From: an uncultured Thermogutta sp.
Lineage (GTDB): Bacteria > Planctomycetota > Planctomycetia > Pirellulales > Thermoguttaceae
NCBI GenBank assembly: GCA_937128505.1
Contig: CAKZMM010000110.1
Span: 42,569 to 106,568, forward strand
Direction of reading: 5' to 3'
Length of the DNA stretch: 64,000 nucleotides
The notes below the pieces were generated by a model, which worked only from the letters and a program-made list of their open reading frames with translations, had not been told where the DNA came from and made no database searches. The position numbers and the translations under genes are program-made. Below are positions 28,245 to 37,445 of the stretch, piece after piece (within the stretch, counting starts at the first letter, position 1; every line of letters starts with the position of its first letter).

Positions 28245-29702
28245 TTAGGTCGCTTCGATATCCTGCCGGCTAGCCGAGGATTCCGCCCATTGTCGTTCCA
28301 ACTGGGCGGCCAACTGTTTCCAACGCTTTCGGAACGGACCGCCGGCGGGAAGCTCCGGAAGGTTCCTTCCGCGGGTCCAAGCTCCCAGTTTTCCGGGATG
28401 CCATGGCAACCACCAAACAAGCTTCAATCCGAAACGAACCGCCATCATGGCCAATCGGTAGCGCCATGCTCCTGACATAGCCCAAGCCCATGCCCGCCAC
28501 ATAAGCCGTTCCAATACGGAGCGCATAGGAGAGGGCTCGTTCGTAGCACGATAACGCAAATACACCAGTTGATGAGGCAGATCGATTTTCACCGGGCAAA
28601 CCTCGCCGCATGCCCCGCAAAGCGAGCTGGCAAAGGGAAGCTCACTGGCTTCGCGAAGTCCCACCAGTTGAGGAGTAACGATCGAACCGATCGGCCCGGG
28701 ATAAATCCACCCATAGGCCCAGCCGCCGGTTCGCCGGTAAACAGGGCAAGCATTCAAACATGCGCCACACCGGATGCAAAACAGGGCCGTGCGTGTTTTT
28801 TCATCCGCTAACAGTCGCGTTCGGCCATTATCCAGGATGATCACATACAACTTCTTTCCCGGCGAAGGCCCATGGATTAAATGGGTGTAGGTGGTCAGCT
28901 TTTGTCCCGTCCCACTCCGCGCAAGCAAATTCAGGAAAAGCGGCAGGTGGGAGATGCTTGGGATTACCTTTTCGATCCCCATCAGCGCAACGTGCACAGG
29001 TGGTGTACCGATGCTCAGGCCTGCATTTCCTTCGTTTTCCACGATGCAGAGGCTTCCGGTGTCGGCAATCGCGAAATTGACGCCGGAAATTCCCATCTCA
29101 GCCCGAAGGAATTCCTCCCGGAGCCGTCGCCGGGCAATGGCCGTCAATTCTTCGTGCTCGGTGGTGAAAGGCTCGCCGAGCTTTTCGGCGAATAATCGCC
29201 CCACATCTTCTGCGGATAGGTGTAGTGCCGGAGTAACAATGTGCACCGGTCGTTGACCAGCAAGCTGGACCAAATACTCGCCTAAATCGGTTTCCAGGAT
29301 GCGGATACCGTCCGAGGCCAGCACATGGTTTAGCTCCATTTCCTCGCTGACCATCGACTTGGACTTCACCACCGTTTTCACACCATGATCGCGGGCAATC
29401 TGCCGCACCAGCTCGTTGGCCTCGGCGGCATCTTTCGCCCAAAAAACTTGCGCACCACGGGCGGTGATCTTCTGCTCGAATTCCACCAGCAGTTCATCGA
29501 GGCGGTTTATCGCGTAGGATTTGATGCGGTGGGCTTGCTCCCGCCATGCTTGCCACTGCGGGATGCTGGCCATGATTTCCAGATGCAATTTGGAAGAACG
29601 TCGGGCCGCTTGCCCTAGGGCCGCAGAGCCGGAAGGCTCGTACAGCCCGGCGGTTGCGTCACGCCAAAAAGGAGCCCCTTCTAAAGAAGCTTTCCCACTC
29701 AT
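28245..29702 (-). CDS. lutB: LutB/LldF-type iron-sulfur lactate utilisation protein
   Basis: 485 aa, normal length. An N-terminal LUD domain (about residues 100-310, with VKSKSMVSEEMELN and IADTGSLCIVENEGN) precedes a ferredoxin-like region with two Cys clusters for [4Fe-4S] centres: CIRCGACLNACPVY and CGACGEVCPVKIDLP. It works with LutA and LutC to oxidise L-lactate. ATG 29702 overlaps the lutA stop as ATGA, so translation is probably coupled. Confidence 0.94.
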   Translation of the reverse strand: MSGKASLEGAPFWRDATAGLYEPSGSAALGQAARRSSKLHLEIMASIPQWQAWREQAHRIKSYAINRLDELLVEFEQKITARGAQVFWAKDAAEANELVRQIARDHGVKTVVKSKSMVSEEMELNHVLASDGIRILETDLGEYLVQLAGQRPVHIVTPALHLSAEDVGRLFAEKLGEPFTTEHEELTAIARRRLREEFLRAEMGISGVNFAIADTGSLCIVENEGNAGLSIGTPPVHVALMGIEKVIPSISHLPLFLNLLARSGTGQKLTTYTHLIHGPSPGKKLYVIILDNGRTRLLADEKTRTALFCIRCGACLNACPVYRRTGGWAYGWIYPGPIGSIVTPQLVGLREASELPFASSLCGACGEVCPVKIDLPHQLVYLRYRATNEPSPMRSVLERLMWRAWAWAMSGAWRYRLAMMAVRFGLKLVWWLPWHPGKLGAWTRGRNLPELPAGGPFRKRWKQLAAQLERQWAESSASRQDIEAT

Positions 29703-30481
29703 CCGCTCAGCTCCCTGTAATTGGCTAGGACCTCGGCGATATGGGCCATGTGGATGCCGCTTGCGCGCGGGTCACGGCGCGTGATCCCCCCGACGTGCAT
29801 CAGACAACTGATGTCGGTCGTGAGGACCCAGGAGGCTCCGGTCGCCACGATGTGATCGACCTTGCTCCGGCCCATCGCCAGCGAGGTACCGGGCATTTTC
29901 ACGGAAAAAGTGCCCCCGAACCCGCAACATTCGTCATTCTCGGCAAGGGGCACATATTCGAGCTTCTCGATGTGTTCGAGGATCAATTCCGGCGGGCGGA
30001 CTACGCCTAACTCCCGGCGTGTATGGCAGCCAATATGGAGGGTTACCTTGTGAGGGAAGGAGGCACCCACATCGGGGCGGCGCAACACCTCCACCAAAAA
30101 CTCGGTAAATTCGAACACCCGGCGGCCAACCCCGACGACATCTTCCGCCGGATCCACGAACGGAAAAAACACGCGGCACATCGCGGCACAAGAACCCGAG
30201 GGGCACACGATATACGAATAGGGAGTGAATACGCGTGCAAAATGCCGGACCACCTGCCGGGCCTCTGCCCAATAACCCGAGTTAAAAGCCGGTTGGCCGC
30301 AGCACGTCTGCTTGGGCGGAAAGACCACGCGCACCCCTAGGCGAGTCAATAGCCGGGCAGTGGCCTCGGCAATCCTCGGGTAGAATTGGTCCACATAGCA
30401 GGGCACAAACAAAGCCACCGATTCGCCCCGCTCATACTCCGGATAGGCAAAAGCCGGCTGGTGGTTCATCGCTGCGTTCAT
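29699..30481 (-). CDS. lutA: LutA/LldE-type lactate utilisation protein
   Basis: 260 aa. Two CCG (Cys-rich) domains hold iron-sulfur or heterodisulfide-type clusters: FVPCYVDQFYP...TCCGQPAF in the N-terminal half and IGCHTRREL...DECCGFGGTFSVK in the C-terminal half. First gene of the lutABC operon. The frame opens with a TTG at 30499, but ATG 30481 or ATG 30469 is more likely; neither has a strong ribosome site. A TACAAT (complement of 30590-30595) upstream could be part of the promoter. Confidence 0.93.
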   Translation of the reverse strand: MNAAMNHQPAFAYPEYERGESVALFVPCYVDQFYPRIAEATARLLTRLGVRVVFPPKQTCCGQPAFNSGYWAEARQVVRHFARVFTPYSYIVCPSGSCAAMCRVFFPFVDPAEDVVGVGRRVFEFTEFLVEVLRRPDVGASFPHKVTLHIGCHTRRELGVVRPPELILEHIEKLEYVPLAENDECCGFGGTFSVKMPGTSLAMGRSKVDHIVATGASWVLTTDISCLMHVGGITRRDPRASGIHMAHIAEVLANYRELSG

Positions 30482-31298
30482 CGTCAGAGCGCCAAGCAAG
30501 AAAGAATCATCAGGATAGGAAGGCAGAATTCCTTCCGCGTTGGTTCGATTACCGGACGCTTAAAATGCCACAACTCTCCGCGCTTTAGCATTGTATCGCT
30601 GTAGGAAGCGGTTTACCTAGGGGTAATCTCCGCTTTGGCCGTCGGGGACCGTCCGGGCTATCATGCTCCGAAAAATTGCGATCTAAGGGCTTTTACATTA
30701 TCCAGGGTTCACCCACATTCCAAGTCCCCGGCGAGGCTGCGAAAAACGGGCCTCGCACGTCCCGGTCCGTACGTTCCCGATTCTCGGTAGCCGGTGGGGA
30801 GGAAGAAACGAACATAAGGAAACGCCAAGAAGCGGAGAGAATACGGCACCTTCCCGTTAGGACAAAGCGGGTAAGGTAATCGGCCTTGGAAAGATTATGC
30901 CCCGCAATCGCCCCGATGTGCGGATCGGAAACAAAAATTCGTATCCCCTAGTTGATGCTTACTTTTGCTACCGCGAGCGTTCCCGGACGGAACGGATAAC
31001 TACCGCCAATGTAATCGGGATAGTAGGCTACCCCCGAGCGCTCCGGGACCGAGAGGTCTAACATTCCTCTACTTCGTTCGTTACATGGACTGCCCCTCGC
31101 CTTTCAGGACTGAAAACACGTTTTGCCCGAGTTTAGGCAACCGAATTGCTGGAAAAGCTCAATCGCAAAGTGAGCATGATGGAAGGTAAAGCCCCGGCTT
31201 GCGAGATGCTTTCGCCGAAACGTATCGGCTGCGCATAACACGCGGCGAAAGCCCAATGATTCGATTCAGTCGCGATCCTGGTGACACTTTTAGCCGGG
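30482..31298. other. gap upstream of lutA
   Basis: About 800 bases without a supported gene. It must hold the lutABC promoter and the 3' end of the glycine-zipper transcript. It contains the perfect inverted repeat listed next. Confidence 0.5.
31208..31252. repeat. perfect 10-bp inverted repeat
   Basis: GCTTTCGCCG (31208-31217) pairs with CGGCGAAAGC (31243-31252) across a 25-base loop, about 50-90 bases past the stop of the glycine-zipper gene. There is no T run, so it is a stable hairpin or an operator rather than a standard terminator. Confidence 0.6.
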
Positions 31299-31949
31299 TT
31301 ACCGGTAATAGGAAAAGCCCCAGCTTATTCGGCCGCGAGGTGGCGGATAACGGTAGTAGTGATACCGATACCGGGGATAATGCCACCAGGGGGGTGGGCC
31401 ATAATGGTATTCTTCAATGATCACAGGCGGGGGAGTGGGCTCGCGTACGACCACGGTCTGTTTCGGCGGGCTTGAGCCGGCTTCTTGTATCGCCCGAATT
31501 ACCGCCGTGCTGACCCCATCCTGTTTCAGGGTGACCAATTCGTGCGGGCCGGGTTGACGCGTGACACCATTTGCGCGAATGTGATTGATGATCAGCTCGT
31601 CATCGACCCCGGCTTTGGACATCATGACGATATCTTCTATTGTGGCGGCACCCGGCCGGATTTCGCGACCGAGTTGGGCGGCAATCAAGGCGCGATTTCG
31701 TGCCTCCATTTCGTCCATGGCATCCCCGATGGCTGCGCCGGTTAACGCCCCCACGCCGGCCCCGATGGCTGCGCCAGCCCCGGTATGCCCGACGGCATTA
31801 CCCACGATAGCGCCGGTACCAGCACCGATCAATCCGCCGAGTAAGGCCCCGCGGTCGGAGTGATAAGGCGAGGCACAACCCACGCACAAAAGGAGCCAAA
31901 TGAGGCCGAGTACCCACGAAAATATCGTTTGGCGCTTCACGCAATCCAT
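31299..31949 (-). CDS. glycine-zipper lipoprotein
   Basis: 216 aa. A signal peptide ends in a lipobox-like CVGC (about residues 22-25), then comes a glycine-zipper region (about 34-76: GALLGGLIGAGTGAIVG, GAAIGAGVGALTGAAIG) of the kind that inserts in or spans membranes. Next is a helical domain resembling the short repeats of planctomycete lipoproteins (IVMMSKAGVDDELIINHI, LVTLKQDGVSTAVIRAI), and a Tyr/Pro-rich tail. Outer-membrane or cell-envelope lipoprotein, monocistronic as far as seen. Function is unknown. Confidence 0.85.
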   Translation of the reverse strand: MDCVKRQTIFSWVLGLIWLLLCVGCASPYHSDRGALLGGLIGAGTGAIVGNAVGHTGAGAAIGAGVGALTGAAIGDAMDEMEARNRALIAAQLGREIRPGAATIEDIVMMSKAGVDDELIINHIRANGVTRQPGPHELVTLKQDGVSTAVIRAIQEAGSSPPKQTVVVREPTPPPVIIEEYHYGPPPWWHYPRYRYHYYRYPPPRGRISWGFSYYR

Positions 31950-33027
31950 TGCCCAAAACCCTTAAACTTTCCAAATTAACACCCTCGTGCCGTTGGGGTC
32001 CACAGATACCCGCTCTGCTGAGAATACAAATCGATTAGGCGGTTGGGAATATGAGAATAAAAACCGAAAAGACCGGCCGGTCCCGAATACCGGGGCCGAA
32101 CTTGCATTCCGACCCAAAGGGTAGCCCCCGAACTGCTTCATGAAGCGGAAATTATCGATTTGTTTATGTAACTTATGACTTTTCGGCAGGTAGCGCTTTT
32201 CACTACTCTTACGGTTGCCAGCAGGTGACGTGTGACTACGTGTCGGCACCCAACGGCATTTGCCGGAAATCATCCTGCTGCCGGCAGAAGTATCGATTCG
32301 TCAACCCTCACACCGCGGCGCGGCTCCGCTCCAGGCTCCTTCCCCCAGAAAGCCGTTGGTTGGGCGTACCTGACCCAGTAGCGCCGATAGCCTCCAATTT
32401 CAGATCTGGCAACGCACTTTCGGCCGGCCCTTGTGCCACACAGCTAAAACGCCCCCTTGCTCGCTGGTCACGATCTTTTTCAAGGGGGGCCAAGGCGGGT
32501 AAAAGCGTCCCAACCGAAACCTCACCACCCGTTCGGACAGCTCTTGACCTCCCTCCAGCTATGTCGCCTTTAACCACCCCTCTTTGCCCTTCCGCCCCAC
32601 TCCCCGCGATTCTCCTGAATCGGGGCGATCGTTCCCCGGCTCTAGGCGGCCCACGACTTGTCCCTCGACTGTGACCTCGGTACGCCCCCCGACCCCAGAC
32701 CCAGCCTGCCACTTTGAAGCTAGTAGCCTCCCGGCCCCCGCTTCCCTTAACCGCTCCGAAAGCCCCAACTAGCGACGCCACCCAGATTGACCGGCTACTT
32801 GCCCTTAGATATGACGAAGGGGTTCACCCAGGGGTGGCATATCACCCTACAAAAGCTTCCCTGCAAAAGCTGTAAAAGCGTAGCAACTGGGCTACCATAG
32901 GGCCTACCGCAATCAATTGAGCGTGTTGGGCTGCATACCCACCTCTTGTTTGGCCATGGGCGAAACTTCTGATGACGAAGTTCAGCACAACCCACGCCCT
33001 CACCAGGTAGCGAGGAAAGGAGCTCAT
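31950..33027. other. gap with a strongly C-rich segment
   Basis: About 1.1 kb without a supported gene. From about 32300 to 32780 the plus strand is unusually rich in C (runs such as GCCCCCCGACCCC), unlike the rest of the window. Long open frames exist on both strands there but look like by-products of the composition. No RNA gene was recognised. Confidence 0.5.
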
Positions 33028-34590
33028 ATGGTGTACACGATTTGCACACTGCTCCTCGTAATACTCTTACAAGTCGAGCGGCCGGGCTATGAGTTGGTTT
33101 TCTCGACGTATATGGGCGGGCAAAATTGGGAGCATGCGCGAGATGTTTGCTGCGACCGTGAGGGGAACATTTATGTGGTGGGCGGGACCAGCTCGCGCGA
33201 TTTCCCGACTACGCCGGGGGCTTACGACCGCACTTTCGATGAAGAGGGCAGCGAGATCGGCGGTGCCGGTTTCTGCGATGCCTTCGTGATGAAGTTTTCC
33301 CCCGAAGGTAAGCTGATTTGGTCCACCTTACTGGGCGGGCCCAATTATGACAGGGCCTACGGCGTCGAGGTGGACGCCAACGGCTTCGTTTATGTGGCCG
33401 GTCGCGCGGGGCCGGGCTTCGCGGTCACAGCAGGCGCCTTCCAGACCGAGTATGCCGGCAGCTACTACAACAGCTTCTACGGTTCTCAGAACGGCTTTGT
33501 CGCCAAGCTCAGCCCGGATGGCGGCCGGTTAATTTGGGCCAGCTATGTGGGGGTGGGCGAACTGTGCCGCGACATCGCCATTGATGCGGACGGCGACATC
33601 TACCTCCCCCTCGGCTGGAACACGAGCTCCGATGAGATCGTTCCTCCCCGATGGATGGAGCGTGCTCTGGCGAGGGGATTCCAAAGGAGGCCTGCCGGCG
33701 ACCTCGACTGCGGGGTGCTCAAGGTCAAAACCGACGGCTCTAGCGTCGTGTGGGCCACCTGGCTGGGCGGCTCCGCTCGCGAGACCCAGGAGGCGTCCAT
33801 CCGGGTGGATAGCCGCAAACGGGTAGTGATTTGCCTCAATACCAGATCGCCAGACATGCCCACGTCGGCAGGCGCCGTATCGCGTCGTCTTAACGGCCCC
33901 AGCGACGGATACGTGGCCATGTTCGAAGCCGACGGCTCGCGCCTTGTGTATGGAACTTACCTTGGGGGTTCCCTCGAGGATTGGGCCATAAGCACTCACA
34001 ACTTGGCCCTGGATGATGACGGCAATGCGTACATCGCCATGGGCACGACATCCCCGGATTTCCCCCTTACCAAAGGGGCATTCAGTGCCCGACGTGCCGG
34101 CAACAACGACATTGCCATCGTGAAACTTTCCCCCACGGGTGCCCTGCTCAGCAGCACGCTTATCGGAGGGAGTGCTGAGGAAAACGCCGATGGAATCTAC
34201 GTGGATAAGGCCGGCAACGTCTTCTTTGCCGGGGACACCAGTTCCCCGGATTTTCCCACCACGCGCGGGGCATTCCAGACCGCATTTGGCGGTGACCACG
34301 ACGCCGTAGTGGTTGTGCTGTCGGCCGATTTCCGCCGCCTGCTTTACTCCACCTATTTGGGGGGGCCGGCCTTCGACACCGGCCGGTCAGGTTGTTTGGG
34401 ACCCGATGGAAGCCTCCACGTGACCGGGGCAGCCAACGGCCCGGGCTGGCCGGCCCAAAACGCTTTCCAGAGGGCCTTCGCGGGAACTAACAATGGCCGC
34501 TGGGGTAACGGAGACTGCATCTTGGCGAAATTCAGGCCAGTAGCCCCTGTTGGACAACGTGCTTCGGCAGAGGTGAATAAATCGCAATGA
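33028..34590 (+). CDS. SBBP-repeat beta-propeller protein
   Basis: 520 aa from ATG 33028, which has AAAGGAG at 5 bases. A short hydrophobic N-terminus (ICTLLLVILL) is followed by repeated SBBP units of about 50 residues: VFSTYMGGQ...DREGNIYVVGGTSSRDFPTTPGA, then STLLGGPNYDRAYGVEVDANG, YGTYLGGSLEDWA, STLIGGSAEENADG, STYLGGPAFDTGR. Each carries the D-x-x-GN-x-Y/F-V-x-G-x-TSS-x-DFP-T signature, giving a propeller. Such proteins are surface-exposed; no catalytic residues are visible. A degraded copy of its 3' end lies just downstream. Confidence 0.88.
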   Translation: MVYTICTLLLVILLQVERPGYELVFSTYMGGQNWEHARDVCCDREGNIYVVGGTSSRDFPTTPGAYDRTFDEEGSEIGGAGFCDAFVMKFSPEGKLIWSTLLGGPNYDRAYGVEVDANGFVYVAGRAGPGFAVTAGAFQTEYAGSYYNSFYGSQNGFVAKLSPDGGRLIWASYVGVGELCRDIAIDADGDIYLPLGWNTSSDEIVPPRWMERALARGFQRRPAGDLDCGVLKVKTDGSSVVWATWLGGSARETQEASIRVDSRKRVVICLNTRSPDMPTSAGAVSRRLNGPSDGYVAMFEADGSRLVYGTYLGGSLEDWAISTHNLALDDDGNAYIAMGTTSPDFPLTKGAFSARRAGNNDIAIVKLSPTGALLSSTLIGGSAEENADGIYVDKAGNVFFAGDTSSPDFPTTRGAFQTAFGGDHDAVVVVLSADFRRLLYSTYLGGPAFDTGRSGCLGPDGSLHVTGAANGPGWPAQNAFQRAFAGTNNGRWGNGDCILAKFRPVAPVGQRASAEVNKSQ

Positions 34591-34672
34591 TAAGTTAAGC
34601 GTGAATGCGGCCAGAGTCCCGACCGCACAGCAACCCCGGCGGAAGTAAATAAATCACTATGATGAGCCAAGC
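34566..34672. repeat. duplicated 3' end of the SBBP gene
   Basis: 34566-34600 (the last codons, stop and a few bases) recurs at 34638-34672 with 27 of 35 bases the same, 72 bases apart. A second, newer duplication of TTGTGGAAAGACGGT lies at about 34726-34760. Confidence 0.65.
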
Positions 34673-35246
34673 CGCTCGGTGACCACGCGCCTACCGCACA
34701 TTGGAGAGCATACCCACAATCACATTTGTGGAAAGACGGTCATTCTTGTGGAAAGACGGTTTTGGATTACGCCGTCCTGCCTGGAAATAGTTTCTTGAGG
34801 CAAGAAGGCTTGGGGTGGTTTACCGGGCCGAAAGCATGGGATGGGCTGGCGGACCTCAGATGCCTCGCTCGCTTGGAAAAAACCGCTCGCGCTAAAAGGT
34901 AAGTGGCACCACCACTATCCGGGATGCAAGTCGGCGGAGTGGCGGAAGGTACCGATTGGGATTTTTTACGCGCTTTGTGCCGGCCGTCATCGGAAAGCTG
35001 CCCCGGGGAGCTTAACTCCTGCATTTGCTTGCCCCGATAGTGCCAGAAGTCAGTGGTTTTCGAAGCCTGCGGCCGCAGAGGCAAGCACCTCTCGAGACCG
35101 AAAATTGCAGCAGGCTTTTGTTGGAATTAAATTCCATGGGCGGGGGTGAAAATATTCTCAATCCGGGGTGTGCAGGGGTGTCTCTTGGCAAATTTCAGGT
35201 TTCGCTTGAGGCTTTCCCCATGGCAAAGAACGAGAAAGGAAAACCC
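34591..35246. other. gap upstream of GH-like gene
   Basis: 656 bases with the two small duplications noted above and no supported gene. The following gene's frame is open through much of it, without family likeness. Confidence 0.45.
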
Positions 35247-36731
35247 ATGGTGCAGTTACCGAAGAATGGAAGAAGATACAAAGTCTCGGGGTTAGTTTTG
35301 CTCCTTGCCCTTACTTCTCTGAGCCGCTGGAGTCTATCGGACCTTAGCGACCTTCAGGCAGCGGAGGTGGTGGACATCGGTCAACGCCGCGAGCTTTTCG
35401 TCGATAGCTTTTTGATCGACACCATGGAAGGTTGCCGACCGGAACTTCATCCGCCGCAGCCGCGCGAAATTGTGTTTTCCTTCGATCAACCTTGGGAGGG
35501 GCGTTATACCGGGTATATCACGATCATAAAAGACGGTGATCGCTTTCGGATGTATTATCGCGGTTTGCCTTCAGCCTATCATTCTTTAAAGACCGAAGTA
35601 ACGTGCATGGCAGAGAGTGAGGATGGCATCCGCTGGGTCCGGCCGCACTTGGGACTGTACGAGGTTCACGGCACCAAAAACAACAACGTGATCTTGGCCA
35701 GAAACCCGGCGTGTCACAACTTTGCTCCGTTTGTTGATACCCGGGCAGACTGTCCGCCGGCTGAGCGATACAAAGCCCTCGGCGGAGAAGGCAGGAAAGG
35801 GTTGCTCGCTTTTACTTCTCCGGACGGAATACACTGGCGACAAGTTCAAGAAAAACCCGTCTTTACCGAAGGGGCCTTCGACTCGCAGAACAACGCTTTT
35901 TGGTCAGAGGTGGAGGGTCGATACGTCCTCTATTTCCGGGTCTTTCGAGAAGGATTTCGGTGGATTGCCCGAACCACCTCGAAAGACTTTCTGCACTGGG
36001 AAAAGCCCGTGGACTTGGAACTGGGCGGTCTTCCCCGGGAGCATCTTTATACAAACCAGATTGTCCCTTATCCGCGTGCTCCGCATATTTACATCGGTTT
36101 TCCCACGCGGTTTTTTCCCGGTCGGCGACTAATCAGTGAGCAGGAGGCCGCCAAAATCGGAACGCCGCAGGAGTGGAATTTCGCAAATGATTGTACGGAT
36201 ATTCTCCTCGCCAGTACCCGGGGTGAAAGTCATTTCCAGCGGTTTCCGGAGGCCTTCATTCGTCCGGGCTTGGATCTGCGGAATTGGACTTCCCGCGCTA
36301 ATTACGCTGTTCAGGGCATCTTCGAGATGGGCCAAGAGTTGTGGCTTTTCGTGCAACATGCCGTTGGCTATCCATCGAACCATATGCGCCGATACACAAT
36401 TCGGCCCGATGGATTCGTTTCCATACAAGCGGGAAGAGGTGGTGGATTTTTGCTCACTAAGCCCCTCGTTTTTAGCGGCCGTGAGCTGCGGATTAATTTT
36501 TCGACTTCCGCCGGCGGATGTGTGCAAGTGGAAGTACAAGATCCAGAGGGATATCCCTTCGAAGGTTTTCGCCTGGAAGATTGCCCGGAAATCGTAGGCG
36601 ATCGACTCGATCATCCCGTGCATTGGAAATCGGGGGCAGACCTCAGCAGTTTTGCCGGCCGGCCGGTGCGGCTACGCATTTACTTGCGTGATGCGGATTT
36701 GTTTTCTTTCCGCTTCACCTCCCCAAATTAA
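35247..36731 (+). CDS. secreted glycoside-hydrolase-like five-bladed propeller protein
   Basis: 494 aa from ATG 35247 (GAAAGGAAAA upstream; ATG 35220 is also possible). A signal peptide (VLLLALTSLSRW, then LQAAEV) leads to VDIGQRRELFVDSFLID, the hallmark opening of a planctomycete family with a five-bladed propeller related to GH32/43-type hydrolases. Motifs DRFRMYYRG, VTCMAESEDGIRWVRP, AFTSPDGIHWR and ARTTSKDFLHWEKP are the Asp-box-like blade ends. The last 100 residues form a beta-sandwich (LRINFSTSAGGCVQVEVQDPEG). A sugar substrate is likely but unknown. It stands with two other carbohydrate-related genes (37.4-41.8 kb). Confidence 0.75.
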   Translation: MVQLPKNGRRYKVSGLVLLLALTSLSRWSLSDLSDLQAAEVVDIGQRRELFVDSFLIDTMEGCRPELHPPQPREIVFSFDQPWEGRYTGYITIIKDGDRFRMYYRGLPSAYHSLKTEVTCMAESEDGIRWVRPHLGLYEVHGTKNNNVILARNPACHNFAPFVDTRADCPPAERYKALGGEGRKGLLAFTSPDGIHWRQVQEKPVFTEGAFDSQNNAFWSEVEGRYVLYFRVFREGFRWIARTTSKDFLHWEKPVDLELGGLPREHLYTNQIVPYPRAPHIYIGFPTRFFPGRRLISEQEAAKIGTPQEWNFANDCTDILLASTRGESHFQRFPEAFIRPGLDLRNWTSRANYAVQGIFEMGQELWLFVQHAVGYPSNHMRRYTIRPDGFVSIQAGRGGGFLLTKPLVFSGRELRINFSTSAGGCVQVEVQDPEGYPFEGFRLEDCPEIVGDRLDHPVHWKSGADLSSFAGRPVRLRIYLRDADLFSFRFTSPN

Positions 36732-37445
36732 AACGGGGAGTGCTTTCAAATCTGGGAAAGAACACCGCTGCAACCTAGAGGAACACCTCCTAAGACGCGA
36801 AGTAAAGCCCCCAAACATTGGCGGAGCACCGTTACAGGCCGGAACCCCGCTCCAGCCGGGAAGTCAATAGGGATCGTTCCACGTTCGGAGCTTATGCGGG
36901 AGAGATCGGGTCAACTTACGGCCTTCAGGCAGTAAGACCAGCAATCGGAAACTGCCGCTCATAAAAGCCTCCTCTCCCCACTCACTAATCTCGAAAAATC
37001 AAAGCGCTTAATAGGATCAACGTGCTTAATCGGCTGAAAGTGCTTAACAGGATCGAAGTGCTTAATAAGATCAAAGTGCTTATAGAGTGCTCGACTTGCG
37101 ATTTTCGATTTAGGATCTTCGATTGGAGCACACTATGGCCCCGCCAAAAACCTCGGAAGAAGTTGCCCGGAGCCAAGCCCGGGAAGACCTGCAACTCCTG
37201 AAAAGCGATGTCTTCCGCTAAAAACATGGGGCCCGCAAGTGGCAAAACGCTTGTCGACCAGATCCCGGATGAATCCCGAACGAATCCCAAAATATCCGGC
37301 AAGTTCCTCGCCAAAAGACCAATTCGATGCAGCAGAGGATTGTGCGATCGATGCCGCGAAGCTTCGACTTGCTGCATTAAGGCGCAAAGGCAAGCTTGCA
37401 TCTGCCACGATTATTTTGGCCAAAAAGTCGCGACACAACACGCCT
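36732..37445. other. convergent gap with an 18-bp tandem array
   Basis: 714 bases between converging genes, without a supported gene; it contains the five-unit repeat listed next. Confidence 0.5.
36998..37087. repeat. five tandem 18-bp units
   Basis: Five head-to-tail units of exactly 18 bp (start positions 36998, 37016, 37034, 37052, 37070) with consensus ATCAAAGTGCTTAATAGG and one to six changes each. There are no spacers, so it is a minisatellite rather than a CRISPR array. Confidence 0.9.

Noticed and set aside
32308..32781. 157-aa minus-strand and 149-aa plus-strand open frames
   Set aside because: Both are by-products of the C-rich composition; neither resembles a folded protein.
36998..37087. 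CRISPR array
   Set aside because: The 18-bp units are directly adjacent with no spacers and no cas genes are nearby.
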